Of a stretch of 64,000 nt of DNA, positions 18,647 through 28,408 are shown piece by piece. The notes beneath the pieces were generated by a model. That model searched no databases and had not been told where the DNA came from. It worked only from the letters and a program-made list of their open reading frames with translations. Origin of the DNA: Acetobacter thailandicus (lineage in GTDB: Bacteria > Pseudomonadota > Alphaproteobacteria > Acetobacterales > Acetobacteraceae); assembly GCF_011516655.1 (NCBI RefSeq), contig NZ_WOSV01000007.1, positions 93,639-157,638 of the forward strand. The letters run 5' to 3'. How positions within the stretch are numbered: position 1 is the first letter of the stretch; each line of letters opens with the position of its first letter. A program made the position numbers and the translations under genes.

Positions 18647-20344
18647 TCAGGCTCCACGTTTAATCATTGGCAGGTTCAGAGATTTTTCATGCGCGCATTC
18701 TACAGCTATGTCGTAGCCGGCATCTGCATGGCGCATAACACCGGTTGCAGGGTCGTTCCACAACACGCGCTCAAGGCGGCGGGCAGCCTCGGCTGTGCCA
18801 TCGGCCACAATGACCATGCCCGAATGCTGTGAGAAACCCATACCCACACCACCACCATGATGCAGCGACACCCAGGTAGCCCCGGATGCTGTATTAAGCA
18901 GTGCATTCAGTAAGGGCCAGTCAGACACAGTATCACTGCCATCACGCATGGCTTCAGTCTCGCGGTTAGGGCTGGCAACTGAACCACTGTCAAGGTGGTC
19001 ACGGCCGATCACAATCGGGCCTTTCAGCTCACCTTTTGCAACCATTTCGTTAAAGGCCAGCCCCAGGCGATGACGGTCACCCAGCCCTACCCAGCAAATA
19101 CGAGATGGCAGCCCCTGAAAATGAATTTTCTCTCGTGCCATATCCATCCAGTTATGCAGATGAACGTCATCAGGCAGCAACTCTTTCACTTTCTGGTCGG
19201 TTTTATAAATATCTTCCGGATCACCTGAGAGAGCAGCCCAGCGGAACGGCCCGATACCACGGCAAAACAGAGGCCGGATATAGGCAGGCACGAACCCAGG
19301 GAACGCAAATGCATCCTCAAGACCTTCTTCAAAAGCCATCTGACGGATGTTATTACCATAATCAAAAGTAGGAATGCCCATACGGTGAAAAGCCACCATA
19401 GCCTCGACATGCTCACGCATAGACTGACGGGCTGCTTTCTCTACTGCCGCAGGGTCAGTCAGACGTTTCTGCTCTGCTTCTTCCAGTGTCCAGCCTTTGG
19501 GCAGGTAACCATTCCGCGGGTCATGTGCAGAGGTCTGATCTGTTACGGCATCGGGGCGCACACCACGGCGCACCAGCTCCGGGAAGATTTCTGCCGTGTT
19601 ACCTAAAAGGCCAACCGAAATTGCCTTACCCTCTGCACAGGCTGCGGTAATCAGCTCAAGCGCTTCATCAAGCGTATCCACCCGGCAATCAAGATAGCCT
19701 GTATCAAGACGTTTCTGAATACGGCCAGGTTCACACTCAACAGCCAGCATAGAGGCTCCGGCCATCACGGCAGCCAGCGGCTGCGCACCACTCATACCGC
19801 CCAGACCACCGGTCAGAATCCATCGGCCTTTCAGGCTGCCACCGTAATATTGCCGCCCCATCTCGACAAAAGTTTCATAAGTGCCCTGAACAATGCCCTG
19901 CGAACCAATATAGATCCACGAACCAGCGGTCATCTGGCCGTACATCATCAGCCCCATGCGGTCGAGTTCGTTAAATTTATCCCAGTTTGCCCAGTGCGGT
20001 ACGATATTAGAATTTGCAATCAGCACACGCGGTGCATCTGCATGTGTGCGAAAAACACCAACCGGTTTACCTGACTGCACCAGTAAGGTCTGGTCATCCT
20101 CCAGCTCACGCAGGCTGGCAACAATCTGGTCATAACATGCCCAGTTTCGTGCAGCTCTACCTATACCACCATAGACAACCAGCTCTGAGGGACGCTCAGC
20201 CACCTCAGGATCCAGGTTATTCATCAGCATGCGCAAGGCAGCTTCAGTTTGCCAGCTTTTAGCTGTTTTTTCCGTCCCTGTCGGAGAACGGATAATGCGG
20301 TCATTAGCAAGGCGGTTATTTGAAACTGCAGATGCGTCACTCAT
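18647..20344 (-). CDS. hutU: Urocanate hydratase
   Basis: 565 residues from the ATG at 20344, with AAGGG 7 bases upstream. The protein aligns with known HutU from [20 protein letters not shown] onward, and an upstream in-frame ATG at 20362 would overlap the regulatory site. Seen: [34 protein letters not shown] and the Cys-containing [16 protein letters not shown]. It uses tightly bound NAD+ to convert urocanate to imidazolonepropionate. hutH begins 4 bases after its stop. It probably has its own promoter in the 97-base gap after hutG. Confidence 0.96.
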   Translation of the reverse strand: MSDASAVSNNRLANDRIIRSPTGTEKTAKSWQTEAALRMLMNNLDPEVAERPSELVVYGGIGRAARNWACYDQIVASLRELEDDQTLLVQSGKPVGVFRTHADAPRVLIANSNIVPHWANWDKFNELDRMGLMMYGQMTAGSWIYIGSQGIVQGTYETFVEMGRQYYGGSLKGRWILTGGLGGMSGAQPLAAVMAGASMLAVECEPGRIQKRLDTGYLDCRVDTLDEALELITAACAEGKAISVGLLGNTAEIFPELVRRGVRPDAVTDQTSAHDPRNGYLPKGWTLEEAEQKRLTDPAAVEKAARQSMREHVEAMVAFHRMGIPTFDYGNNIRQMAFEEGLEDAFAFPGFVPAYIRPLFCRGIGPFRWAALSGDPEDIYKTDQKVKELLPDDVHLHNWMDMAREKIHFQGLPSRICWVGLGDRHRLGLAFNEMVAKGELKGPIVIGRDHLDSGSVASPNRETEAMRDGSDTVSDWPLLNALLNTASGATWVSLHHGGGVGMGFSQHSGMVIVADGTAEAARRLERVLWNDPATGVMRHADAGYDIAVECAHEKSLNLPMIKRGA

Positions 20345-20363
20345 TTTCCAACCCTTGTTCATA

Positions 20364-20376
20364 CTTGTATATACTT
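20364..20376 (-). promoter_or_regulatory. HutC operator-like site upstream of hutUH
   Basis: CTTGTATATACTT (plus strand) contains TGTA-TA-TACT, 7 of 8 fixed positions of the HutC core. On the minus strand a -35 TTGACA sits at 20402-20407 and a weak -10 (TTAACT) 17 bases later. The box therefore falls around the transcription start, 20 bases before the hutU ATG. This position differs from the spacer location in the plus-strand promoters. Confidence 0.6.
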
Positions 20377-20441
20377 TTAGTTAAGCGTCATACAATTTCG
20401 TTGTCAATCTGGAATAAATTAAAAAAACACTTCTGACGTTT

Positions 20442-21236
20442 TCAGGGCTTAAACGCCAGAGCACAGCGCAGAAGCTGAAGCAGGGTTTGCTTAAGCTGTG
20501 CAGCTTTCTGCGCACTTAAAGGCCAGGGAGATTTTTCAGTTTCCAGGTAGGTTGTTTGTGCAAGTTCAAGCTGTACAGCATGTATATTCTGATCTGGCTG
20601 CCCGTAATGACGAGTCGTATACCCCCCCTTAAAACGCCCGTCGAGAACATGGGTATAGTGCGAAGCCTGTGCTGCCTGAGCCACCAAAGCCTGAGCAAGT
20701 TCCGGCGCACAGGCCTGCCCCATATTGGTGCCAAAATTAAGGTCGGGTAAAACCCCTTCAAACAAACGAGGAATAGTGGAAGCAATAGAATGACCATCCC
20801 ACAAAACAGCATGCCCCCATTTTTCTTTTAAACGGCCAAGCTCCTGCTCTATCTGATCATGGTAAGGACGCCAGAACAGCCTGGTTCTCAGCACAGTTTC
20901 CTGCGCATCAGGCTCCTCTCCTTCACGGTAAACTGGCAGACCGGAAAAGGTGAAGTGTGGCACAAGCCCGGTGCTGGGGCGCCCGGGATAAAGCACGCCG
21001 TCATCTGGCCCTCGGTTCAGGTCAACGACATAGCGTGAGTAATTTGCACGCAGTACGCCAACACCAAGAGCCTGCGCAAAATCGTAGAGTGTCTCCATAT
21101 ACCAGTCTGTATCAGGCAATGTGCTGCCATGCTCTGTCATACGCAGGGCCAGCCCTTCTGGCAGGCTCTGGCCAGCATGAGGCAAAGTAATCAGCACTGG
21201 CATATCACCTGGTGTAAAAGAATAAACCGGAAGCAT
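20442..21236 (-). CDS. hutG: N-formylglutamate deformylase
   Basis: 264 residues. The family pattern LITLPHAGQSLP, DTDWYMETLYDFA, NYSRYVVDLNRGPDD and LWDGHSIASTIPRLF contains likely metal ligands (H in PHAG, H in DGHS). It hydrolyses N-formyl-L-glutamate to glutamate and formate, the last step of the five-step histidine pathway that also needs HutF. It lies 40 bases downstream of hutF in the same direction; AGAGG lies 9 bases before the ATG. Confidence 0.94.
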   Translation of the reverse strand: MLPVYSFTPGDMPVLITLPHAGQSLPEGLALRMTEHGSTLPDTDWYMETLYDFAQALGVGVLRANYSRYVVDLNRGPDDGVLYPGRPSTGLVPHFTFSGLPVYREGEEPDAQETVLRTRLFWRPYHDQIEQELGRLKEKWGHAVLWDGHSIASTIPRLFEGVLPDLNFGTNMGQACAPELAQALVAQAAQASHYTHVLDGRFKGGYTTRHYGQPDQNIHAVQLELAQTTYLETEKSPWPLSAQKAAQLKQTLLQLLRCALAFKP

Positions 21237-21275
21237 CGTCTCTGACCTCTTTCTCTGCTCTTTTATTTTTAAAAA

Positions 21276-22643
21276 TCAGGAAAAAATTTCACGCATAATG
21301 GTTCTGAAGTGCTGTGTAAGGCGCTCCTGCTGAGGGTGATGCCCATCACGCACCCGCCAATCACCAGCTGACATCACATGCCTGACAGGCAATGCCGGAA
21401 GAGTGAATAACGCAGCATCTAAAACAGCATCACCTTCAAGATCAGGATGAATAAACTGCGTCTCATCAGGCACACATAAATCAGCACGAGCACCTGGCGT
21501 TAGCCCCCACTGTGCAAGACCACAGGCCTGAGCCCCGCCTGCCAGAGCCTGGCGATATAGCCACCCGCCGGTTGAACCCAGCTGACCCTGGGGCAGAGCA
21601 AGGCAGCGACTTTGTGCAGATAAACGCATGCCATATTCAAGCAGCCTCAGCTCTTCAGCCGGGCTGATCAGAATATTACTGTCTGACCCGATACCAAAGC
21701 GGCCGTTCTTTGCAACATATTCAACAAACGGAAAAAAGCCGTCTCCGAGGTTGGCCTCTGTCACCGGGCACAAACCTGCCACAGCCTGACTTTTTGCAAT
21801 CCTGGTGACCTCAGGCGACGTAAGATGAGTCGCATGTACAAGACACCAGCGGGCATCAACAGGCACATGCTCGAACAGCCAGGCGACGGGCCTCTGCCCT
21901 GTCGCGGCAAGACACTGTTCTACCTCCCCGATTTGCTCCGCAATATGAATATGTACGGGTGATGACTGAGCAACAGCCGAAACAAGCGCATTAATATCTT
22001 CTGTCCCGACCGCACGCAGAGAATGCAGACCCAGCCCGACAGAAACAAGGGAACTCCCCTGCCATTGCTTTCGGAGATTACTGATAATTTCAGCTATAAA
22101 ACCCGGTGTTGAGGCAAAACGTTGCTGCTCATCCTGCAAAGGTCTCTGTCCAAACCCTGCATACATATAGAGCGTCGGCAAAACTGTAACACCCAACCCT
22201 GCGGTTTGTGCACCTGCGGCAATTCTCATCGCCATTTCGGCAGGCTGATTGTAAGCACAGCCATTTTTATCACGATGCAGATAATGAAACTCAGCAACCT
22301 GCGTATAGCCTGCGCGTAACATTTCCATATACAAAAAAGCGGCAATCCCCTCCATCTGATCGGGAGAGATATGACCGGCAAGCTGATACATCAGCGTGCG
22401 CCATGTCCAGAAAGTGTCAGATGGCGTTTGCCGGCGCTCAGCAAACCCGGCCATGCCACGCTGAAAAGCGTGAGAATGCAGGCTGATCTGGGGTGGCAGA
22501 GCAATCTCATACTGCTCCATCCCTCTGGAGGGCTGACTGTCGGCTGTGACAGAAGAAAATCTGCCATCCGGCCCGATAACTAAGGAGACATTTTTTCTCC
22601 ACCCCTCAGGGAGAAGAGCCTGCTTCACAAAAATTCCGGTCAT
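21276..22643 (-). CDS. hutF: Formimidoylglutamate deiminase
   Basis: 455 residues, amidohydrolase superfamily. The metal site SLHSHAFQRGMAGF (H-x-H) and the later HIHIAEQ and GIGSDSN segments are family typical. It deiminates N-formimidoyl-glutamate to N-formylglutamate plus ammonia, upstream of HutG. Presence of both HutF and HutG shows that this organism uses the two-step deiminase/deformylase branch, not a one-step formimidoylglutamase. It is divergent from hutI; the 150-bp gap holds the HutC-type operator. Confidence 0.93.
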   Translation of the reverse strand: MTGIFVKQALLPEGWRKNVSLVIGPDGRFSSVTADSQPSRGMEQYEIALPPQISLHSHAFQRGMAGFAERRQTPSDTFWTWRTLMYQLAGHISPDQMEGIAAFLYMEMLRAGYTQVAEFHYLHRDKNGCAYNQPAEMAMRIAAGAQTAGLGVTVLPTLYMYAGFGQRPLQDEQQRFASTPGFIAEIISNLRKQWQGSSLVSVGLGLHSLRAVGTEDINALVSAVAQSSPVHIHIAEQIGEVEQCLAATGQRPVAWLFEHVPVDARWCLVHATHLTSPEVTRIAKSQAVAGLCPVTEANLGDGFFPFVEYVAKNGRFGIGSDSNILISPAEELRLLEYGMRLSAQSRCLALPQGQLGSTGGWLYRQALAGGAQACGLAQWGLTPGARADLCVPDETQFIHPDLEGDAVLDAALFTLPALPVRHVMSAGDWRVRDGHHPQQERLTQHFRTIMREIFS

Positions 22644-22735
22644 GCAGTCATACCCATTTTACTCAGCTTCCACCCGCATCATTAAAGCTGCTCCAGGCGG
22701 AATCTGACCGTTGTCGTTTTGAAACCATAACGGAT

Positions 22736-22765
22736 TTGACTTATTTGTATATACCTTTGTATGGT
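22736..22765 (+). promoter_or_regulatory. hutI-hutC promoter with embedded HutC operator
   Basis: -35 TTGACT (22736-22741), 18-base spacer, -10 TATGGT (22760-22765). TGTATATACC (22747-22756) matches 7 of 8 fixed HutC-core positions and begins 11 bases after the -35 start. An in-frame ATG at 22761 lies inside the -10 and cannot be the translation start. Confidence 0.7.
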
Positions 22766-22793
22766 ATCTCACAGACTAAGAAAGCAGGATGCC

Positions 22794-24026
22794 ATGTGGG
22801 ATACACTCTGGAAGAACGTTCACTTAGCCACGATGGCACCATCGCGCATCAGCTCACCTGACCCTTATGGATGCATTAAAAATGCCGCCATTGCAGCGAA
22901 AAATGGTAAAATTACGTGGATTGGCGCTGAAGCTAATCTTCCTGACGCCCCCGAAAAACTTGCACGATCTGTTATCTCTATGCAGCAGAAATGGGCTACC
23001 CCGGGGCTGATAGATGCCCATACCCATCTTGTCTATGCAGGTGATCGAAGTAACGAATTCAGCCAGCGCCTTAATGGAGTCAGCTATCAGCAGATTGCAC
23101 ACGAAGGCGGCGGTATTAACGCTACTGTAGCAGCCACACGTGCAATGTCTGAAGAGCAGCTGCTTGAACTGGCTATAACCCGTGCCAAGCGTATGATTGC
23201 AGGCGGCACCACGACTATCGAGGTAAAATCAGGCTATGGTCTGACCCTGGAAGATGAACTCAAGCTGCTGCGTGTAGGCCGTGCCCTTGAACAGCACCTT
23301 CCCATACGTGTGCATACAACCTTCCTGGGTGCACATGCTCTGCCACCTGAATATGCCGGCCGTCAGACTGACTATGTCAACACCATCATCAATGATATGT
23401 TACCTCGCATAGCAGAAGGAAAACTCGCTGACAGTGTCGATGTCTTTTGTGAAACAATAGCGTTCTCACGATCCGAAACCGAACAAATCTTTCAGGCCGC
23501 AGCACAGCTTGGCCTGCCGGTTCGCATTCATGCTGACCAGATGTCAGACAGCGACAGCTGTGCTCTCGCAGCCCGCTTTAAGGCCCTGTCAGCTGATCAT
23601 GTCGAATATGCTAACGAAAATGGTGTTCAAGCTATGGCGACAGCAGGCACTGTCGCTATGCTCCTGCCCGGAGCCTTTTACTTCATTCGCGAAACGAGAC
23701 TGCCGCCGGTAGATCTTTTCAGAAAGCACAAAGTGCCCATGGGGCTTGCCACAGACTGCAACCCTGGAACCTCCCCGTTGCTCGACCTGACAACCACCAT
23801 GAATATGGCCTGCACCCTGATGCGCCTGACACCGGCTGAAGCCCTGCATGGCGTTACAACAATTGCCGCCAGGGCTCTTAACTTACAAAACATCACGGGT
23901 GTTTTGCAGGAAAATTATGCTGCCGATATAGCTTTCTGGCCCATATCAGGCCCACATGAGCTCTCTTACTGGATTGGTGGCGTCAGGCCCTCGGCACGGG
24001 TCTTTGGTGGCAAAACAGACAACTAA
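22794..24026 (+). CDS. hutI: Imidazolonepropionase
   Basis: 410 residues from the ATG at 22794, with AGGA 4 bases upstream; this start is chosen because the ATG at 22761 overlaps the promoter. Amidohydrolase fold: metal ligands in [12 protein letters not shown], the substrate loop around [26 protein letters not shown] and RIHADQMSD. It hydrolyses 4-imidazolone-5-propionate to N-formimidoyl-glutamate. It is followed by hutC in the same operon. Confidence 0.96.
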   Translation: MWDTLWKNVHLATMAPSRISSPDPYGCIKNAAIAAKNGKITWIGAEANLPDAPEKLARSVISMQQKWATPGLIDAHTHLVYAGDRSNEFSQRLNGVSYQQIAHEGGGINATVAATRAMSEEQLLELAITRAKRMIAGGTTTIEVKSGYGLTLEDELKLLRVGRALEQHLPIRVHTTFLGAHALPPEYAGRQTDYVNTIINDMLPRIAEGKLADSVDVFCETIAFSRSETEQIFQAAAQLGLPVRIHADQMSDSDSCALAARFKALSADHVEYANENGVQAMATAGTVAMLLPGAFYFIRETRLPPVDLFRKHKVPMGLATDCNPGTSPLLDLTTTMNMACTLMRLTPAEALHGVTTIAARALNLQNITGVLQENYAADIAFWPISGPHELSYWIGGVRPSARVFGGKTDN

Positions 24027-24102
24027 AAAACATAATCTCTATACAGGTGATACAAACGTCCATATTTTACCAAAACACCCCGCGCTACCAAAGGATCAGT
24101 TC

Positions 24103-24849
24103 ATGACACCATCTTCTCCTGCTCCCCGCCCGCAGCTTCGCTATGAGCAGGTAAAGAAATATATTACTGATCACATCACCCGTGGAGAATGGGATGTCGG
24201 GGAAAGGCTCCCTTCAGAGAGCGAGCTGGTCGAGACTCTTGGAGTTTCACGTATGACCGTGCACAGAGCTTTGCGGGAGCTTATGACAGAGGGGCTTGTA
24301 ACCCGTGCGCAGGGCGTTGGTACTTTTGTTGCAGAACTGATGCCCCGTGCCCCGCTGCTTGAACTACGCGATATTGCAGATGACATTATCTCGGCGGGTC
24401 ACACTCACACACAAAGGCTGGTAACCCTTGAAGCTGTCAGAGCCGATGTGGATCTGGCCATGGCCTTTGATCAGCGCCCGGGTGCCAAGCTGTTCCATTC
24501 TGTTATTGTGCATATGGAAGATAACATCCCCCTGCAGGTTGAAGAGCGCTATGTTTCACCACATTTTGCACCGGACTACCTGGAGCAGGATTTCACTTCT
24601 TTGCATCCGCACCGTTTGCTGACACACATAGCTCGCCCTGATGAAATGGAACACGTTATTTTTGCCGTGACACCAGAGGAAAAAATACAGCAGCTTCTGG
24701 AGCTGGATGAGCCTGCAACGGCGTGCCTTCAGCTCGTGCGCCGCACATGGGTACAGGGCAAAACGGTAATGAAGGGAATTTTCACTTACCCCGGCAATCG
24801 TTACAGCCTTGGCGGACGTTACCAGGTGGATAGTCTCAAAAATCACTGA
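24103..24849 (+). CDS. hutC: Histidine utilisation repressor, GntR family
   Basis: 248 residues from the ATG at 24103, preceded by AAAGGA; longer in-frame extensions overlap hutI. The N-terminal winged helix-turn-helix is GEWDVGERLPSESELVETLG with SRMTVHRALREL. A UTRA effector domain follows (about 90-240), ending NRYSLGGRYQVD. HutC represses hut promoters and is released by urocanate (family knowledge). Boxes like its known target TGTA-N2-TACA occur at 8037, 8257, 13218, 20367 and 22747, so it may be autoregulated through the hutI promoter and control the accessory genes. Confidence 0.94.
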   Translation: MTPSSPAPRPQLRYEQVKKYITDHITRGEWDVGERLPSESELVETLGVSRMTVHRALRELMTEGLVTRAQGVGTFVAELMPRAPLLELRDIADDIISAGHTHTQRLVTLEAVRADVDLAMAFDQRPGAKLFHSVIVHMEDNIPLQVEERYVSPHFAPDYLEQDFTSLHPHRLLTHIARPDEMEHVIFAVTPEEKIQQLLELDEPATACLQLVRRTWVQGKTVMKGIFTYPGNRYSLGGRYQVDSLKNH

Positions 24850-24880
24850 ATAATACTTACGATATCTGATTATATATCAG

Positions 24881-24914
24881 GCAGTTAAGCTTAATAAGGC
24901 TTAACTGCTTATTT
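24881..24914 (+). terminator. Terminator of hutI-hutC
   Basis: A perfect 10-bp stem GCAGTTAAGC/GCTTAACTGC with an 8-base loop is followed by TTATTT, 32 bases after the hutC stop. The remaining 230 bases up to the next gene are AT-rich and show no other clear element. Confidence 0.82.
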
Positions 24915-25147
24915 GCGCTCTGACGACAGTAAAAGCCTGAACCATTAGCCTCGTCACAAATCTGAAAATAAGCCTGCCTCGTTAATAAGATAACACCAAA
25001 AAAAATAAAATATTACTATGCATAGCTGCCTGCTCCTCTCTACCTCAGCACTACATAAATTTGCACATTGATAAAATAACTACCACTATTTAAAATAACC
25101 ATTAAGTAATTTAGTATTTTCTCATATTGCGTGACAGGTCTGATAAA

Positions 25148-26377
25148 ATGCCTCATTTGAATGACAAGCAACATTTACCGGCATGCACAACTCGTCGTAA
25201 AATTCTGGCTGCCGGCATCGCAGGTCTTGCCGGCACTACACTGATAAAACAGCACGACGCCTTAGCTGCGAACAGTGAAAGTGTATCTCCGCCAAGTATC
25301 ATAAGCACCCCAGCCAGAGTCTGGGGGCCTCAGGCACCCGTGCCTTTCACACCTGACCCCGATATTATATCCTACGATCCGTCTTTCAATAAGGTCATTT
25401 CCTGGAACGCACCGTTAGAACAGGCCTGGCGAGGGAATGTCTCGTGGCTTGAAGGGCCAGCATGGTCAGTTGAAGGGCGCTTTCTGCTCGTAAGTGACGT
25501 AACAGGAAGCAGTCAGTATCGCTACGCTGAAGATACGCATGCGATGTCCGTATTCCGTAAGGAAAGCTATCATTCAAATGGAAACACCTTTGACAATGAA
25601 GGGCGGCTGCTAACATGTGAGCATGGCCTGCGTCGGGTTATTCGCTGGGAACATAACGGAACCTGCACTGTTCTGGCCGATAAATATCAAGGCAAACGCC
25701 TGAACTCTCCCAATGATATTGTCGTTGATAAGGATGGAGGAATCTGGTTCACAGATCCGGATTACGGAGACCGTTTGTGGGAGGGGCACCCAAACGAACC
25801 GGGTATCAACGCACCGACACCAGACAACCTGACCTGGAACCTGGGAACGGAGCTAAGCACTGAACTGGGCGGCGCTTATGGACAGCAGGCTCATGTTTTT
25901 TATATTGACCCGGAAACACGTGAACTCACAGCCGTTCTTACAGAAAATCAGCTCGCCGGCCCTAATGGACTCTGTTTTTCGCCTGATTATAAAACTCTTT
26001 ATATCGCCTCCAGTGCAGATAAAGCCGCACACCCAGGCGGAGGTGGATTTCGTAATATTTATGCCTTTGATGTCACGGGTAATAAACTAACTAATCAACG
26101 CATTTTCGCATCCATGACTCTTAACGGCGAAAAATTAATGCCTGACGGTATTAAAGCCGATGTTGTGGGCAATATATGGGTTGGCGCCAGTGGCTCCCTG
26201 GGTCTGTGTGGCGTAATTATTTATAATCCCGCGGGTAAAATGATCGGCCGGCTCCGTATGCCACGCACCATTTCAAACCTGACATTTGGCGGACCTGAAC
26301 GTAATCGCCTCTTCATGACAGCTCGGGATTCCATTTTTACTCTTGATGTCGCGACACAGGGTGCCGGGTTATCCTAA
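25148..26377 (+). CDS. Tat-exported gluconolactonase (SMP-30/LRE family)
   Basis: 409 residues from the ATG at 25148. The N-terminus carries a twin-arginine signal (CTTRRKILAAGIAGLAG), so it should be exported folded to the periplasm. The SGL beta-propeller follows: metal ligand E in WLEGPAWSVEGRFLL, then HSNGNTFDNEGRLLTCEHG and RLNSPNDIVVDKDGGIWFTDP. It hydrolyses aldonolactones such as glucono-delta-lactone. In acetic acid bacteria such enzymes act after membrane sugar dehydrogenases. It is monocistronic. The upstream in-frame TTG at 25127 is a less likely start. Confidence 0.9.
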   Translation: MPHLNDKQHLPACTTRRKILAAGIAGLAGTTLIKQHDALAANSESVSPPSIISTPARVWGPQAPVPFTPDPDIISYDPSFNKVISWNAPLEQAWRGNVSWLEGPAWSVEGRFLLVSDVTGSSQYRYAEDTHAMSVFRKESYHSNGNTFDNEGRLLTCEHGLRRVIRWEHNGTCTVLADKYQGKRLNSPNDIVVDKDGGIWFTDPDYGDRLWEGHPNEPGINAPTPDNLTWNLGTELSTELGGAYGQQAHVFYIDPETRELTAVLTENQLAGPNGLCFSPDYKTLYIASSADKAAHPGGGGFRNIYAFDVTGNKLTNQRIFASMTLNGEKLMPDGIKADVVGNIWVGASGSLGLCGVIIYNPAGKMIGRLRMPRTISNLTFGGPERNRLFMTARDSIFTLDVATQGAGLS

Positions 26378-26664
26378 AAGCCACATATTATGGGCCGGGC
26401 GGCTGGTTTTACTGTTTCTCATGAACAGATGAAATTTATTTTCACAATATACAGCGCCCGACCTCAGTAAGTCTCCCTTCCATCAAGACACCACCCCCAA
26501 AAAATAAAATATTGCCAAATAAAATATATCATTTTATTATTACACCCATTAATTTTAGAAAAAAATAAAAATATTTAACATCATATTGATTTATATAATA
26601 TTTTTATAATGAATTTATTTTTTAATAATACTTTATTAATGACATCTCCACCAAAAGTGGCACT
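26378..26664. other. AT-rich intergenic stretch before the aldehyde dehydrogenase
   Basis: About 290 bases of mostly A/T sequence, especially 26510-26640. No open frame with a credible start and no clear hairpin terminator was seen. The right side leads into the inverted repeat at 26665-26695. Confidence 0.5.
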
Positions 26665-26695
26665 GAGTGTCATTTTTCACGATGATGTGACACTC
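26665..26695. promoter_or_regulatory. Inverted repeat, possible operator for the aldehyde dehydrogenase gene
   Basis: GAGTGTCA and TGACACTC form a perfect 8-bp inverted repeat with a 15-base spacer, about 125 bases upstream of the aldehyde dehydrogenase start. CCACC motifs flank it on both sides. No -24/-12 sigma-54 element was found, so a conventional regulator is more likely. The regulator is unknown. Confidence 0.4.
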
Positions 26696-26819
26696 CACCG
26701 TATTGCAGACTCTATCCTGTCTATATATCAAAGAATATAGTAATCAGGATAAGCAGAGTCCTGATTAAAAATCAGTCAGCATTTTATGCAGGCAATGAAC
26801 AGGACAAATGGAGTATCCC

Positions 26820-28325
26820 ATGTCAGTCATTCAGGCCCCTCCTTTTAAATCACGCTATGAAAATTATATTAACGGTGAATGGAAAGCCCCGGTAAAAGGG
26901 CAGTATATGAAAAATATCTCGCCTGTTGATGCGCGCATATTATGCGAAGTGCCACAGTCTACAGCCGAAGATATAGAACTTGCACTCGATGCCGCCCATA
27001 ACGCATTTAAAAGCTGGGGACGGACCTCCATCGGCGAGCGCTCTAACATTCTTCTCAAAGCAGCCGATCGCATGGAGGCCAACCTCGACCTTCTCGCACG
27101 CGCTGAAACGTGGGATAATGGTAAGCCTATCCGTGAAACACTGGGCTCTGACATCCCCCTGGCAATCGATCATTTTCGCTATTTTGCCGGCTGTATCCGC
27201 GCTCAGGAAGGCGGTATTACTGATATCGATCAGGATACAGTGGCCTATCACTTTCATGAACCTCTTGGTGTTGTAGGGCAGATTATTCCGTGGAATTTCC
27301 CCCTGCTGATGGGTGCATGGAAACTGGCCCCGGCTCTGGCTGCAGGCAACTGCGTGGTGATGAAGCCCGCTGAAACAACACCAGCCAGCATGCTGGTACT
27401 GATGGAAATCATTGGTGATCTCTTTCCTGCCGGCACAATCAATATCGTGAACGGTCTGGGGCGAGATGCAGGGTCAGCACTTTCCAACAGCAGCCGCATT
27501 GCGAAAATTGCCTTCACAGGCTCTACACCAACAGGCAAAATGATCGCGCATGCTGCTGCAGAAAACCTGATTCCGGCAACACTGGAGCTGGGCGGTAAAT
27601 CTCCCAACATATTCTTTGCAGACATCATGGATCATGATGATGACTATCTCGACAAAGCCCTGGAAGGCTTTACCCTGTTTGCACTTAATCAGGGGCAAAT
27701 CTGTTCATGCCCAAGCCGTGCTCTGGTTCATGAGTCTATCTATGATAAGTTTATTGAACGTGTGCTTCCACGGGTAAAAGCTATCAGACAGGGGAACCCT
27801 CTTGACCCTGAAACCATGATGGGTGCGCAAAACTCACTCATGCAGCAGAACAAAATTCTTGAATATATCAACATTGGACGCGATGAAGATAAAGCCGAAA
27901 TACTGACCGGCGGTGCAAAGCCAGAACTTGGCAATGACCTCAGCAATGGCTTTTATGTTCAGCCGACAATCTTCCGCGGTGATAATACGATGCGTATTTT
28001 CCGCGAAGAGATTTTTGGTCCTGTTCTGACCGTCACTACATTTAAGGACGAAGCCGAGGCACTGGCAATTGCCAATGACACCGAGTTTGGCCTTGGGTCA
28101 GGCGTGTGGTCTCGTAATGGCAATATCTGCCACCGGGTCGCAAAAGGCCTGCAGGCAGGGCGGGTATGGGTAAACTGCTATCATATCTACCCTGCTGGCG
28201 CGGCATTTGGCGGGTATAAAAAATCTGGCATTGGTCGTGAAACACATAAAATGGTTCTCGAACATTACCAGCAAACTAAAAATATACTCACCAGCTACTC
28301 TGAAAAGAAACTTGGTCTCTTTTGA
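26820..28325 (+). CDS. NAD(P)+-dependent aldehyde dehydrogenase
   Basis: 501 residues from the ATG at 26820, with GGAG 6 bases upstream; an in-frame ATG 12 bases earlier lacks this. Catalytic E256 is in [10 protein letters not shown] and nucleophile C295 in [25 protein letters not shown] and the end [10 protein letters not shown] are typical of the ExaC/AcoD-like group. It oxidises aliphatic aldehydes such as acetaldehyde to acids in the cytoplasm. It is followed by a strong terminator and then NDH-2, which could reoxidise the NADH formed. Confidence 0.94.
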   Translation: MSVIQAPPFKSRYENYINGEWKAPVKGQYMKNISPVDARILCEVPQSTAEDIELALDAAHNAFKSWGRTSIGERSNILLKAADRMEANLDLLARAETWDNGKPIRETLGSDIPLAIDHFRYFAGCIRAQEGGITDIDQDTVAYHFHEPLGVVGQIIPWNFPLLMGAWKLAPALAAGNCVVMKPAETTPASMLVLMEIIGDLFPAGTINIVNGLGRDAGSALSNSSRIAKIAFTGSTPTGKMIAHAAAENLIPATLELGGKSPNIFFADIMDHDDDYLDKALEGFTLFALNQGQICSCPSRALVHESIYDKFIERVLPRVKAIRQGNPLDPETMMGAQNSLMQQNKILEYINIGRDEDKAEILTGGAKPELGNDLSNGFYVQPTIFRGDNTMRIFREEIFGPVLTVTTFKDEAEALAIANDTEFGLGSGVWSRNGNICHRVAKGLQAGRVWVNCYHIYPAGAAFGGYKKSGIGRETHKMVLEHYQQTKNILTSYSEKKLGLF

Positions 28326-28328
28326 GTC

Positions 28329-28363
28329 AAAAAAAGGGGAGCATAGTTGCATGCTCCCCTTTA
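28329..28363 (+). terminator. Terminator of the aldehyde dehydrogenase gene
   Basis: The 9-bp stem GGGGAGCAT/ATGCTCCCC is flanked by seven A before it and TTT after it, directly after the stop codon. Confidence 0.88.
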
Positions 28364-28408
28364 ACCGTTATTTTACAATGATCTAAAGAACAACGACGGG
28401 TAGAGACT

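Noticed and set aside
26640..26819. Sigma-54 promoter before the aldehyde dehydrogenase (TGGCAC at 26658)
   Set aside because: TGGCAC is present but no GC element follows at the required distance.
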